From the NCBI RefSeq assembly GCF_030272615.1, contig NC_081407.1:269168870-269232869 (forward strand): a stretch of 64,000 nucleotides of DNA, in the 5' to 3' direction. Position numbers and translations under genes: made by a program. Positions 21,701 through 31,336 of the stretch are shown here, one piece after another; the stretch's first letter is position 1, and each line of letters opens with the position of its first letter. The DNA is from Cryptomeria japonica. Its lineage: Eukaryota; Streptophyta; Pinopsida; Cupressales; Cupressaceae. The notes beneath the pieces were generated by a model, which was given only the letters and a program-made list of their open reading frames with translations, was not told where the DNA came from and did no database searches.

Positions 21701-22081
21701 CTTCAGCCGAAAATTGAGCCAAAATCTCCTAAACATAAGGTGCATGATGGTTTGGATCCTGTGCGAGTTAAAGATCCTATTTTTATAAATCTTGATGATG
21801 ATATAGATGAAAATGTTATTCATGATGAAAATGTTACTTCTCTTGCTTCTGATAGTGAATATGAATATGTTGATATTGATAACCATTTATCTAACGAATT
21901 TTCTAAAGCACTTATCCTAGCTCCTAGACAAGAACAATGTGGCTTGGAACATGAACATAGCCCTTGTTTGGATCTTGTGATAGCTCCATCTGCTATGTTG
22001 GATGTTCCTCCTCTAGCGTGTTCCCTACCTTCCAGAAACATTGATCAGCAAGATCGGGGGGTAGATGACGTGCTAGACTAG
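18728..22081 (+). CDS. E3 gag-like polyprotein, interrupted by one TGA
   Basis: ATG at 18728 opens 953 codons to TGA at 21587-21589. The same frame then stays open for 164 more codons to 22081. Residues 1-260 are low-complexity and Ser/Pro/Asn-rich. Residues about 285-460 are a Ty3/gypsy gag domain (YNGKGDPLTHVKTF, LRDKALQWYCSLP, FEQLANAFIQQF, IQRIFISNLQKDIQEKL). Residues about 555-580 form a knuckle-like FCQFHRQPGHDTEKCF. Residues about 660-790 have the retropepsin fold pattern, but the active-site D-G/T-G reads IDPSCMVNVI, so it is not a protease. A Pro-rich tail follows. Just after the TGA comes a basic CERRRKRC segment. The TGA lies between AGA and AAT and could be a CGA-to-TGA change or read through. 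Gag would form the particle that packages E3 RNA. Confidence 0.8.
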
Positions 22082-22820
22082 TTTCATTAGCATAGCAGAT
22101 TCTCTCCTCCTCTCTTTTACTTCTTCTATGTGTTATTCTCATTCTTCTATTTGTTGTCCTTAGTGTTGTCTACTTGAGGACGATGCAAAGCATTGAGATC
22201 TCTTTTGGTCTCTCTCATGTTGACTCAAAAGACACGTGTTCCCTTCTTCTAGGTGACCTTCCTTGATTGGGGAATGAAGAACAATTATGCATACATACAT
22301 ATGATATACATGAATTATCATACAGCATACTGACCCCGAGGAAAGCGAAGTCACCTCGTGCTTTGTGTTTTGTGTCTATTATCCTTGGGTTTATCTCACA
22401 CTTGGGGGCTAAATCTTTGTGATAATGTGCTCCTTTCCCTTCTCATTCCTTATGCGTATCACTACCTTAAAGCAATCACCCCCGTTGAGGCGTGTGCGAT
22501 CGCTTTAACATAGGGGGGCATACACCCCGTCTATCCCTTCAAGATACTTGAAAATTTCTTGGCAAACTTAGCTTTGCCTTGAAATTTTTTGGTATTTCTC
22601 TTGCATGACTCATAGTGAGGGAACCTTACTACTGATAGTCATGGTTATCCCTCATGATCTTCCCTTTTACTTTGTCAATCGAAGTCGTAAGATCCTTAGT
22701 CCACTGGGGGCTTGGTGTGTCTTGCCTCCTTGACGTGGTGAAAGTCTTTCAATGTTGTTTCCTTGTACTTTATCAGAAGTATGAGCGTACGCTTATACTC
22801 TCGCTAAAGTGGGGGCTAAA
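22082..22820 (+). other. E3 3' region and polypurine tract
   Basis: No coding potential. Short phrases such as CTTGGGGGCTAAATC and CACTGGGGGCTTGG repeat a GGGGGCT core that also forms the polypurine tract AAGTGGGGGCTAAA (22807-22820) directly before the 3' LTR. Confidence 0.7.
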
Positions 22821-23892
22821 TGTAGCGTCCTAAAATTGCGACACTTGCAATTTCAACTGCATTTGGGTCTTCACGATGGCGATGCAACATTGAACCTGAA
22901 TGGAGACCCCGAAACTTGTTCATGACATCAAAAACTGCATTTTTTCAGCACCCTGGCCTGATCCTCCTTGCACCTTGCTGTCCTTGGAGGTGGGACCATG
23001 GCGCCCAGTGCCTTGGTCCCCCAGGACCATGGCGCCCAGTGCCCTGGTCCCTGACCCTATTTTTGGGCCCAGTCTCTTTTGGGTCTCGGGTCTTTATGTT
23101 TGCAAATGGGAAAATAATGTTTCCTGGTCAGCCTAAGGTCGGGAAAATCAGTCTTTTAACCCTAATTGACAAGTATATAAACTGCATTTCCTCTCCCATT
23201 TTGGTGAGATGGAAAAAAGGCGGAAACGATATTCAAGAATTCAAGCATTCAAGCATTCCTTCAAGCAATTGATCATTCTAAGTCTCCATTCAAGGCTAAG
23301 TGTTGCATTCAAGACAAGGATTCAACCATTGAAGAGGAGATCACTTACAACATACAACATACAACATTTACACCTTTGCATGTAAGAATACAAACATTCT
23401 TACAACAACGTTGCAGGTACGCGGCTATAATTGAAGATCTGGAATCCTTGTGCAGAGACGAACAGATCCCCCTTCGTTTCGTGGATTTTTCGGAGGACTG
23501 TGTGCACACCGGGCGCCATCGTCCTGTCAACTTTCGCTCAAATTTGCAGGACAGCGCCATCTCGACATTTTATTGCTAATTCCAGGTCCGCAGCTCCATC
23601 CTATATTCCTATCTCTGTTTATAAGTGAATCTTTCTCACTTTTCATGCTTTCCTAGCTTAATCCTTCTATCTACATTCTTTACAAAAGAGGGTAGCCTTG
23701 CTGTCTTAACCCTTGAAACTCATTTAGAATCCAATCTTGAATTGTGTGGGATTGGATCTTGTGGGTTTCAAACCCTCTTTTGAATGTAAAGTCTCCTCTA
23801 AGTGAAAACCGTCAACCCTAGTGATCCCCTTTCTCTCTCTTTGGAGTGGTGGGGGGAACACTTAGGGTTCGCTCGCGATTTTCCGCTTTACA
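22821..23892 (+). repeat. E3 3' LTR
   Basis: 1072 bp, TGTAGCGTCC...TTTACA, followed by TCAAT. TATATAA at 23174-23180. It retains CpG at several positions where the 5' LTR has TpG (for example near 22838 and 22878), consistent with methylation-driven decay of the 5' copy. Confidence 0.92.
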
Positions 23893-23897
23893 TCAAT

Positions 23898-24354
23898 AAA
23901 AGCTTCATCATTTTGGAATGTGTCAAACTGTGTAGGTCCTTCATGGTCCCAGTCAATAAGTTGGTGGTGAACAAGGGGAAGGCCTTTGATTTCTTCAAAG
24001 TTAGCAGGGCTAAGAGTGAAGATGCAGTTATATTTAGGTATGTCGAGGTAGTTATCAAGGTCATCGTTGGCACTCTCCTCATCAGTCTCGATCGTGAACG
24101 AATCCAAATTATCATCACTAGTAGCACATTCTGGGATAGGTGTTCTCATTCTATGTGATTTCAACCTAAGATCTAGAGGCAAGGACTGTATGGGATCCTC
24201 CGAGGTTGTTCCTTGACCAACTTTGAATTTTCTATTAAATTCCTCTTCTTCTATTGGTTCACCTGGTTCTTTGAATGTCTCGGTGAGCTCATAGTCACTA
24301 GAGGATTTGTCTGAACCCCATTCCCATTCATTGGAGTCTATGGAATAGCGATTC
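23898..24354 (-). pseudogene. E1 linker between G-patch segment and RT, upstream part
   Basis: Minus-strand peptide with a DDNLDSFTIETDEESANDD acidic stretch and GPTQFDTFQNDEAFID. It runs directly into the E3 insertion site. The counterpart in E2 (52594-53060) has the same order of acidic region and FQNDEAIID. It is in a different frame from the G-patch ORF, so at least one frameshift lies near 24200-24350. Confidence 0.65.
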
Positions 24355-24723
24355 TCATTGAATTTTGGCAGCTTTGATTTGTAATGCTTCTTTTGTCTTT
24401 TGAGTATGAACCTTGGAAGTCATGAAACCAAGTCCTTTTGTGCATTCCTTTTTGAATGTCAATTCAGGTAGTAAAGGTTCAATGATGCCTTCCTTTCTTA
24501 AGCCAAGAGGGCTTTTACCATCATACCCAAATTTTTGTAGGATCTTGAACCCTTTACCATACTTTTCACATGGTATGCTGATATGATCTTGTTTATCATT
24601 TTCAAGGTTTCTGTAAAGCATTTTGTATAAGTCTTCTTCTTCCACTTCTCCCCATTTTTGGAAGATTGTAGGATCCCATTTAAGCAATGATGGATACCCA
24701 CTTATTAGGATGTGGTCATCCAT
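24355..24723 (-). pseudogene. E1 G-patch-like segment of the polyprotein
   Basis: 122 codons with EKYGKGFKILQKFGYDGKSP, a G-K-G-x-x-I-L-x-K-x-G-Y-x-G-x-x-P-L-G pattern typical of G-patch, an RNA-binding glycine-rich module, followed by KGLGF. E2 carries the same module (GLLIMQRMGYDGQSALG) after protease. In E1 it is shifted by one frame from the protease (overlap 24716-24723), so this copy would not be translated in line. G-patch domains after protease are known in some retroviruses; the role here is inferred. Confidence 0.65.
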
Positions 24724-25540
24724 ATTCTTTTGGTGAATTCATGACTTGTTGTAAGTACATGGTTTGATTCAAACTTGTGTATTCACCCATGCCCTTGTCT
24801 TGGAATTTGCCTTTAAGTTCAGCTTGTTTTGATGTCGAAGGTTTTAATGATTCAGGATCAATGTATGCAGAAGAAGGAACATCTTCCTGATTACTTGGAA
24901 TGATTGTCTCAGTTTTCAGTCTCAAGTTATTACAGTATATGAATGGATTAGGATCTCCATTAAGTGTTATTTCAACTCCATTGTGAGGAAACTTAATGCA
25001 TTGGTGGTATGTAGATGGGACTGCCCTCATTTCATGAATCCAAGGACGTCCTAGTAATATATTGTATGTGAGATCTAGGTCTAGGACTTGACAAACCACA
25101 TCCTTTGTAACTGGCCCAAGTCTGAGAGGTAAGGTGACTGTGCCCTTGGATGAACACTCTTCATCATCATATGCCTTGATGGTAATTTTGTTTGTAGAAT
25201 TCACAACTTTATCAGAATATCCCAATTGTTTAATAGTGCTCAATGTACAAATGTTCAAACCTGCTCCTCCATCTATCAAGACTTATTTTATTCGATGTTT
25301 GTGTATGAAGGCTTCAATGTGTAAAGGTGCATTATGTGGCTGACTTACAGAGGCGTCATCGACTTCTGTGAATGTAAGGGAGTGTGGAATGGAAAGGTAT
25401 CCCACCATGGCTTGAAACTGGTCCACGTTTAGATCAGTAGGGACAACAGTGTCTGTCAAGATTTTGTCAAGAATGACTTTATGTGCGGGGGATATGCGTA
25501 AAAGCTCAAGGATTGAGATAAGTGCGGGTGTCTTCCCTAA
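24716..25540 (-). pseudogene. E1 protease
   Basis: MIDGGAGLNICTLSTIKQLGY carries the retropepsin active site in the D-G-G form usual for this lineage. ITIKAYDDEECSSKGTVTLP follows, then ILLGRPWIHEMRAVPSTYH, the second conserved block. The frame is continuous with gag through a single stop (25541-25543) and at least one more near the active-site region (25280-25285). The protease would cut the gag-pol polyprotein inside the particle. Its active site is intact; the surrounding stops and the frameshift at its 3' end disable it. Confidence 0.8.
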
Positions 25541-27847
25541 CTATTCTACAAGGTCATACTCAGGCTTTGTTGATGAGGAAGCAGTGTTTTTAGTTGGAGC
25601 ACTTTGCAAAGTGAATTTACCTTGACGGGTTGTGACATGACATTCAGAGGTAGGTTCGGAAGAAGATCCAATGCCTTTTAGGACAATTTTGGGTCTTTGG
25701 GTAGAATTCTCAGGCATTTCATCCTTGATGATAATGGTAGAGACATAATTATCCATTGAAATGTGATTGATAGTTGAATCATAGTTATAAGATGCTCTTG
25801 TATAGTTGGTTTGGTCATCTGTGGCTGTAGCTTTTCCCTTGTCATGCTTTGGGAATGGTTTCTTAAACATCTCGTGTTCTTGATTGGATGAGTGTCCCTC
25901 GATCTCAATGTCACCTCTATCAATAAGATCTTGTATAATGTTCTTCAGTCGATGACAATTTCCTATCTTATGACCCTTGCTCTTATGAAATTCACAATAC
26001 TCATCATCATTCCACCAATTTGGTTTGACCTTTGGTTCATATGGAAGAAAATCTAGAATAGTGATTACTTTGTTTGCCACTAGCTTCTTGAAAACTGACT
26101 CAAGTGGTTCTCCCAATGGAGTGTACTTCCTTCGTGACTTTGAAGTTGTTTGAGTATTCACTTGATTGTTTGTAGAGCTTGATCCTGAAAAAATGATTTT
26201 GGGTCGCACTGTATTGGCATCAACAACACCATCATTGACTTTGTTCTTGTTTTTGTTCTAAAATATTGACTTATCTTTTCCTTTAAAGTCATCTTTGTTT
26301 TCTTTGAATATCTTAATGACTCCTTGCTCAATTAGGACCTTTTCTATTGCTAAGCCTTTTTTAATGACGTCCTTGAAGGTGGACAAACAAGATTTCCTTA
26401 GGTCATAACCAATGTCTTTGTTAACATTCTGGGTGAACATCTCTACCATTTGTTTTTGTGGAATTTCACAAGAGCATCTGTTGGCTAGATTTCTCTATCT
26501 TTGTAAAAATGATGAAAAAGATTCTCCATCCTTTTGTTTGGTGTTGCACAAGGTAGTGACTGATATATCTGTCTCTATGTTGTATGAGAAATGTTGGATA
26601 AATGCCTCTGCTAGATCACCCCATGACTTAATTCCAGGTGGAAGTTGAGAGAACCATTCCATAGCTTGATCACCTAAGCTTTGTGGGAATAATCTCATCA
26701 AATATGTCTCTTCTGCTGCTACCTCAATGCAAGCTATGAAAAATTGTCTTATGTGTGCCTTAGGATCCCCTTTTCCTCTATACTTATCAGACTTAGGCGT
26801 CACAAAGTGGGTAGGAAATGGAGGCATTGGAATGCTCTTGTCAAATGGATAAGGACATATGTCTCTCATTGTGTAAGTTGGCTTCGGTGTATTTATGTCC
26901 TCCATTTTCTTTTGTAAGTCCCTGATTTGTTGCTCCAAATTGTTCTTTGGTGGAGACCAACTTCTTGGACCATACCCCATGCCTGAACCACCGGGTGGAG
27001 GAGGAGCATGTTACATATATGGATGATATTGATCATACACATGTTCATATGGAGGAAGTCTATAATGATGTTGCATATAAGGACCACTTGGTATAGAGTC
27101 ATGATGAGGAATGGAATATCTGCTTTGTCTATGTATACCATACTCTATAGGAATGTCATGAGTTTGTTCTAGTGTGTTGCCCCCAAATTTGAGATGGGGT
27201 TTTCTTGTGTCCAAATTTTGAGCATGCCTTTGAATATCCAATGGCTTTGGTGGTTGATCCTTAGCATTGGTATGTGATTGAGCATATTTTTCTGCATAAG
27301 ACTTCCATAATGGTCTGCGAAGTTGAGTATCATATGCTTGACCATGTGTGTAAGGGACCTTTGGTTTTTGAAACAAAGATGATGGTGATTCAAGCACCAT
27401 ATGTGGTCCTCTATTGCCTCCTCTATTAGGCCTCCTTTGATCCATGTTGAGGTGAGGTTGTTGCAAAGGTCAATTTTCCATTATTTGAGACATGTCAAAA
27501 TCATGAGATATCTTGGCTCCACTTTGTGCCATCACTTGTAGAAAGTATTGTCTATCTCTTCTCATTATTTCCTCAACCAATTGATTGAAACGGGGATCCA
27601 CAATGGAGTCTTCCACTTCTACTGAATGTATTGAAATTTTGTCCATATTGTCATTGTGTGTATCATTGTTGTCTATAGTGTCCATGTGCTCAACATTTGG
27701 AATGTTTCTATAGGCATCCATGTCAAGTAATGTAGTATGATCATAATTGAAAAAGATATCATTGTCATATTCATAGGCACTCATGTTTGCAGACTCTTGA
27801 GCCTCTTTAGCTTCTCTTCTAGATTTTTGGGAATGAGTTTCAACCAT
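25541..27847 (-). pseudogene. E1 gag with zinc knuckle
   Basis: One reading frame from ATG at 27847 down to 25541, broken by in-frame stops at about 27470, 27011, 26495 and 26258. Frame continuity was checked by coordinate arithmetic. The first 125 codons are hydrophilic. The next part is rich in Pro, His and Tyr. The gag domain (26495-26890) has FPTHFVTPKSDKYRGKGDP, TYLMRLFPQSLGDQAMEWF and LAEAFIQHFSYNIETDISV. A CEFHKSKGHKIGNC knuckle lies at about 25970-26010, of C-x2-H-x4-H-x4-C-type spacing, for RNA binding. Gag is the particle structural protein. E2 has the same domain order and closely similar sequence from FEKYRGKGDP onward. Confidence 0.85.
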
Positions 27848-28324
27848 GAACTAGGTCTTGACCAAGATGTGTGAGACTAGATGAAAATGGAAAAGAGTAT
27901 GGAAGACCAAGAGTTGAATGGAATGTAAATGAATCTGAGGTTTACTTGCAATGTCCAAAGTGTAAGACCAAGTATGTATGTAGTAGAGTAGGTGTGACTT
28001 CCAAAGAGATGATAGTTTCTCTTGATGAGGTAAGCTGTCCTTGACTCTAAGTAAGACCAAATGAGACCCAAAGGTGATAGACCTTGATGAGGGACCACTT
28101 ATCAAAGTGTTGTTGTATGTAGTATGTTGACAAAGTAAGATGAGGACAAGCAAGTGACCTTTTGACTCAATTTTAGACAAATGTGAGTGTAATGTAAGGT
28201 GTAAAGCAATGAAGGACTTTGTGAGACCCAAAGACAGGTTGAATGCTAGATGAAAACCCTAGAGAGATAACCTAGGAAGCTCAATAAGTCTGAAACTGAC
28301 TGTTCTTGTTTGCTGAATTATGAA

Positions 28325-28560
28325 AGTTTTCAATCCTAAACACAGACGTGCTTGTATACTTCACAGACGTGCTTTAATGAAACAGATGCTATTTTGTCAG
28401 ACACAGACGTGCTTAAATGACACAAACGTGGTTCTATCAGACACAGATGTATTTCTAAGATGTTGCAATGTTGCTCAAAAGACACAGACACGTTTCTGCC
28501 CTTCACAGACGCGTTTAGATGACACAGACATGGTTCTATCAGACACAAACGCGTTTTTGC
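28325..28560 (-). repeat. Word array (GCACGTCTGTGT) in E1 leader, gag-proximal cluster
   Basis: On the minus strand AACGCGTTTGTGTC, ACCATGTCTGTGTC, AACGCGTCTGTG, AACGTGTCTGTGTC and AGCACGTCTGTG recur every 20-35 nt, about nine copies. They are the same word as in the antisense intron at 9478-9745. Confidence 0.75.
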
Positions 28561-29649
28561 AAAATTTGTGCAATTTTTCCAATCTGTGAAGCTATTTTGT
28601 TGTGACCAAATCTGAATGTTTGACTTTTTTTCATGACAAGAGGACACAGTGTTGATGAGGACTCAATATTTGCAAGTGTTTAGACTTCCCAAAATGACTC
28701 AAAGACAAGTGTGTTGTTTGATGTGAAATTGTTTTGCATACACTTGAAGACACAAAAGACACAATGTTTCAATGTTTGGTCTTGAATGTTTGAATGTTCA
28801 AAATAAGTCAAGCACAATTCTTATGGCTGGCCAAGACAATAGTTGTTGATCCCACATGGAGTTTCCCCCGAGGCTACGCTATTCAAAGCGGATACTTAGA
28901 TGCTTGACCCCACTGGCTCCACCCTCGGCACTTACTTCTTGGGGTAGCCAAGCATCAGTCCCCATGAAAACTCCTCGTCGCAAACTTTGTATCTCTACTA
29001 AGAACCGTATGTGTGTGGGCCGCTACTAGAGGTCCGACCTTCCCCAACAACTAGAAGGATTTTGGCTTCTAAAACAAAAAGGTGCTAGTAAGGGCATTCG
29101 CTTGTGTGGCCATACATGCGACACTTTCAGCTCTGTAAATACAGAAGGCTCCTAGCCGGTAGGGGTTACGCCCTACAATTGATCAAATAAATTTGATCAA
29201 ACGGGTTTATGGGGAGACATAGTGTTGGTATGAACTAATCAACACACGTTATCCATAGTTTTCACCATGGATACTGATCCGGGGGATATTTTCACCAAAA
29301 ATTGAAATATCTCCAAAGCTCCAAAAATCAGCATCATAGTAAAGTTCTTGAGATCCTAAATCCAATGCAACTTGAATGGACAAAAAAAGAGTCCATACGT
29401 CCGAGTTATGACCGGTCAAAGTTTGGTCAAACCAGATATAGAGGCTCTCGAAAGGTTAAAAAAAATAATCATCCCAAAAGTGCTCAACAATGGGTTTCAA
29501 ATTAAAGAGCTCATCAAGAACTTTCCAATGACGTTTATTTTATCAAAAACGGAGTCCATATGAAAAAGTTATGACAGTTTGAAATTTGGAGGGAAAAGTA
29601 TGGTTTGATGATGTCAGCATGATGTCATCGGACCGTTTGGGCGTTTAAA

Positions 29650-29725
29650 ACTATTGTGGGTTTTGAACCCATAACCTCATGAAATTAATTTCGCCTCTCC
29701 ACCATTGAACCACGAAATAAGCACT
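29650..29725 (-). other. tRNA-like module 1 (A and B boxes)
   Basis: On the minus strand an A-box-like TGGTTCAATGGTGG (plus 29699-29712) is followed after about 29 nt by GGGTTCAAAACCC (plus 29658-29670), a B box that also forms a T-stem. No complete cloverleaf is evident. It may be a tRNA-derived SINE head or a tRNA relic. Confidence 0.45.
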
Positions 29726-29785
29726 TAACAAAAGTTAGCGCTTAGTGTTATTTACAGAAAACTGTTTAATGCTATTTTAAAAAGA

Positions 29786-29858
29786 GCCAGTGGGAGTTGA
29801 ACTTCCAACCAATGGTCTCCTAAAATCAAGGATGACCACTGCGCTATTAACAGTGCAT
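29786..29858 (-). other. tRNA-like module 2 (A and B boxes)
   Basis: On the minus strand TAGCGCAGTGG (plus 29836-29846) fits the pol III A box, and GGAAGTTCAACTCCC (plus 29792-29806) fits the B box with a pairing T-stem, about 30 nt apart. Same orientation as module 1. Confidence 0.5.
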
Positions 29859-30957
29859 GCAATATTTTCGGAGTAACATTTATTTTACCAATAATCAATC
29901 CGCCTATCCTTAGTTAAATAAGGGTATATGGTTAAAACAACCCCTATTTATGGAGTAAAATCATATCCATAAAATAGTAAAGGGTTTATTACGGAGATTC
30001 AATTAGTTGGAAGGTTTATTTTTGTACTTATTTGTTTTAGCCTTATTTTGGCTAATTTTATGTATAAAAGGAGGTATTAGGCCTTTGAAAAATCATTCAG
30101 GTGATGAGAAGGAGATTACGAACTTGAAGGCTTGTTGATTATTCCTGCACACAGGAGAATAATGTTTCCATTGTGCTTGAAGGGAATATCTTGTAACAGT
30201 TGTAATTGATTTTGGAGCTAATTGGATCGGTCCCCTTATTGGAGCAGGACCCGGAGACGTAGTCTACCAAGACGAACTCCGTTATCAATTGTGTTTTGTC
30301 TTCTATCTTTTTACTCTATTTCTTTTAGTTCATTACCTTGTTATGCTATGTTCATTTATGCATTTTAATTACGTTAATTCGCTTAATTAAAGTTTTTGAA
30401 TTAACTTTATGTAATTATGTTAAGCATTCCTTTGTAATCGTCATAGATCCTAATCAGATCAGATACAGTTATTTGTAGTGGTTTGGAAGAAGACGGCTTT
30501 TCTTTTGCTACCACTTGGGTCGTTCTCTCCTTACTAGTAGTCCTAATGACCACATGGGGAGACAAACCCTCTAAAGATTAAAAAAAAAGAGCCTATTGCT
30601 CAAGACACAAAAGACAATGATTCAATTTTAGTGCACCAATTGAAGTGTTAGCTAGTCTATAAAAACAAGGCACACAATAAGGATAAAAAACCCTTGCCAA
30701 AATTCTACACCAAAGATTTCTTAGTAGTTTTGCAATAATACCCCTCCTGCAAGCACACAAGTTAGGTCAATTTTAGATCCAAAAGACTTTGTGAAAATAG
30801 GGGCCTTCAACAAAACGATTTTGCTTGCAAGACAAATTGTACCACTTTTGTTAGCTAGATCTAAAAATGTTAGCTCAAAATAAACCAGATCTGAAATCCG
30901 AATGATGAAAAACTGAATCAATGAAACAAAAAATGCAACAACCGAACACAAACACAG

Positions 30958-31200
30958 TTGTCACAGACACAGACACTTCTAGAACACACAGACGTGCCTA
31001 GATTTGACACAGATGTGGCTCCCGAATGTAGACGCGCCTGAAGACCTCATAGACGCGATTATGGAATACAAACATGTTTCTCGAAATCTGCAAAAAAAAA
31101 AAAAAATATTGTCGAATATGTAGACATGGTTCCAGATGTCATAGACGCGACAGAAAATCAAAAACGCGATTCAAAAGTGCGCAGATGTGAAATATCAAAA
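30958..31200 (-). repeat. Word array (GCACGTCTGTGT) in E1 leader, LTR-proximal cluster
   Basis: On the minus strand GGCACGTCTGTGTG, GCCACATCTGTGTC, GGCGCGTCTACA, ATCGCGTCTATG, AACATGTTTGTA and GTCGCGTCTATG recur about every 25 nt, around ten copies, interrupted by a poly-T run. Both arrays of the leader read in the sense of the genomic RNA. Confidence 0.75.
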
Positions 31201-31336
31201 TGTTGTCGGAAATGTCAGATTTGCAACCTCAAAACAAAATCTGCAACAAAAGATGTTAAATGCAAAAGGGACAAGAGTCCCATCGGGCATGCCAAAATGT
31301 AATAGTCTCAGAGTGCCAAGTCTCAGAGTGCGAAAA

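Larger units (their letters stand above)
16357..23892 (+). mobile_element. E3: non-autonomous gag-only LTR retrotransposon nested in E1
   Basis: 7.5 kb, plus strand, TG...CA LTRs and TCAAT duplication. Order: 5' LTR, TGGTGAACCCGACGTG primer-site-like sequence 3 bp inside, a 1.27-kb leader, one long gag-like ORF (18728-22081 with one TGA), a short 3' region, and polypurine tract AAGTGGGGGCTAAA at 22807-22820. There is no RT, RNase H or integrase, so it must move using enzymes in trans. It shares the primer-site sequence with E2 and the TGTAG LTR start with E1 and E2, so a Tat-like autonomous partner is plausible. LTRs differ by a few per cent by eye. Confidence 0.9.
29209..30564 (+). mobile_element. 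LTR-like segment inserted in E1 leader (possible solo LTR)
   Basis: On the plus strand TGTATAAAAGGAGG (about 30060-30073) looks like a TATA box. It is followed about 210 bp later by GACCCGGAGACGTAGTC and a T-rich TTGTGTTTTGTC stretch, the usual U5 end of many plant LTRs. The segment is absent from the E2 leader. ATGGGGAGACA occurs at both proposed edges (29209-29219 and 30554-30564), but 11 bp is too long for a normal LTR target duplication and TG/CA ends do not fit, so the edges are uncertain. It contains two tRNA-like modules. Confidence 0.4.
27848..31336 (-). other. E1 leader, containing motif arrays and an inserted segment
   Basis: About 3.5 kb between the 5' LTR and the gag ATG, of which about 1.4 kb (29209-30564) is an insertion. 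The primer-site-like sequence (minus TTGGCATGCCCGATGGGA at about plus 31279-31296) lies 39 bp inside the LTR edge, not next to it. Two clusters of the GCACGTCTGTGT word occur at 28325-28560 and 30958-31200. Nothing here is coding. Confidence 0.65.

Noticed and set aside
28320-28647. Opposed short frames at the word array
   Set aside because: They arise from the repeated 12-nt word and have no counterpart elsewhere.
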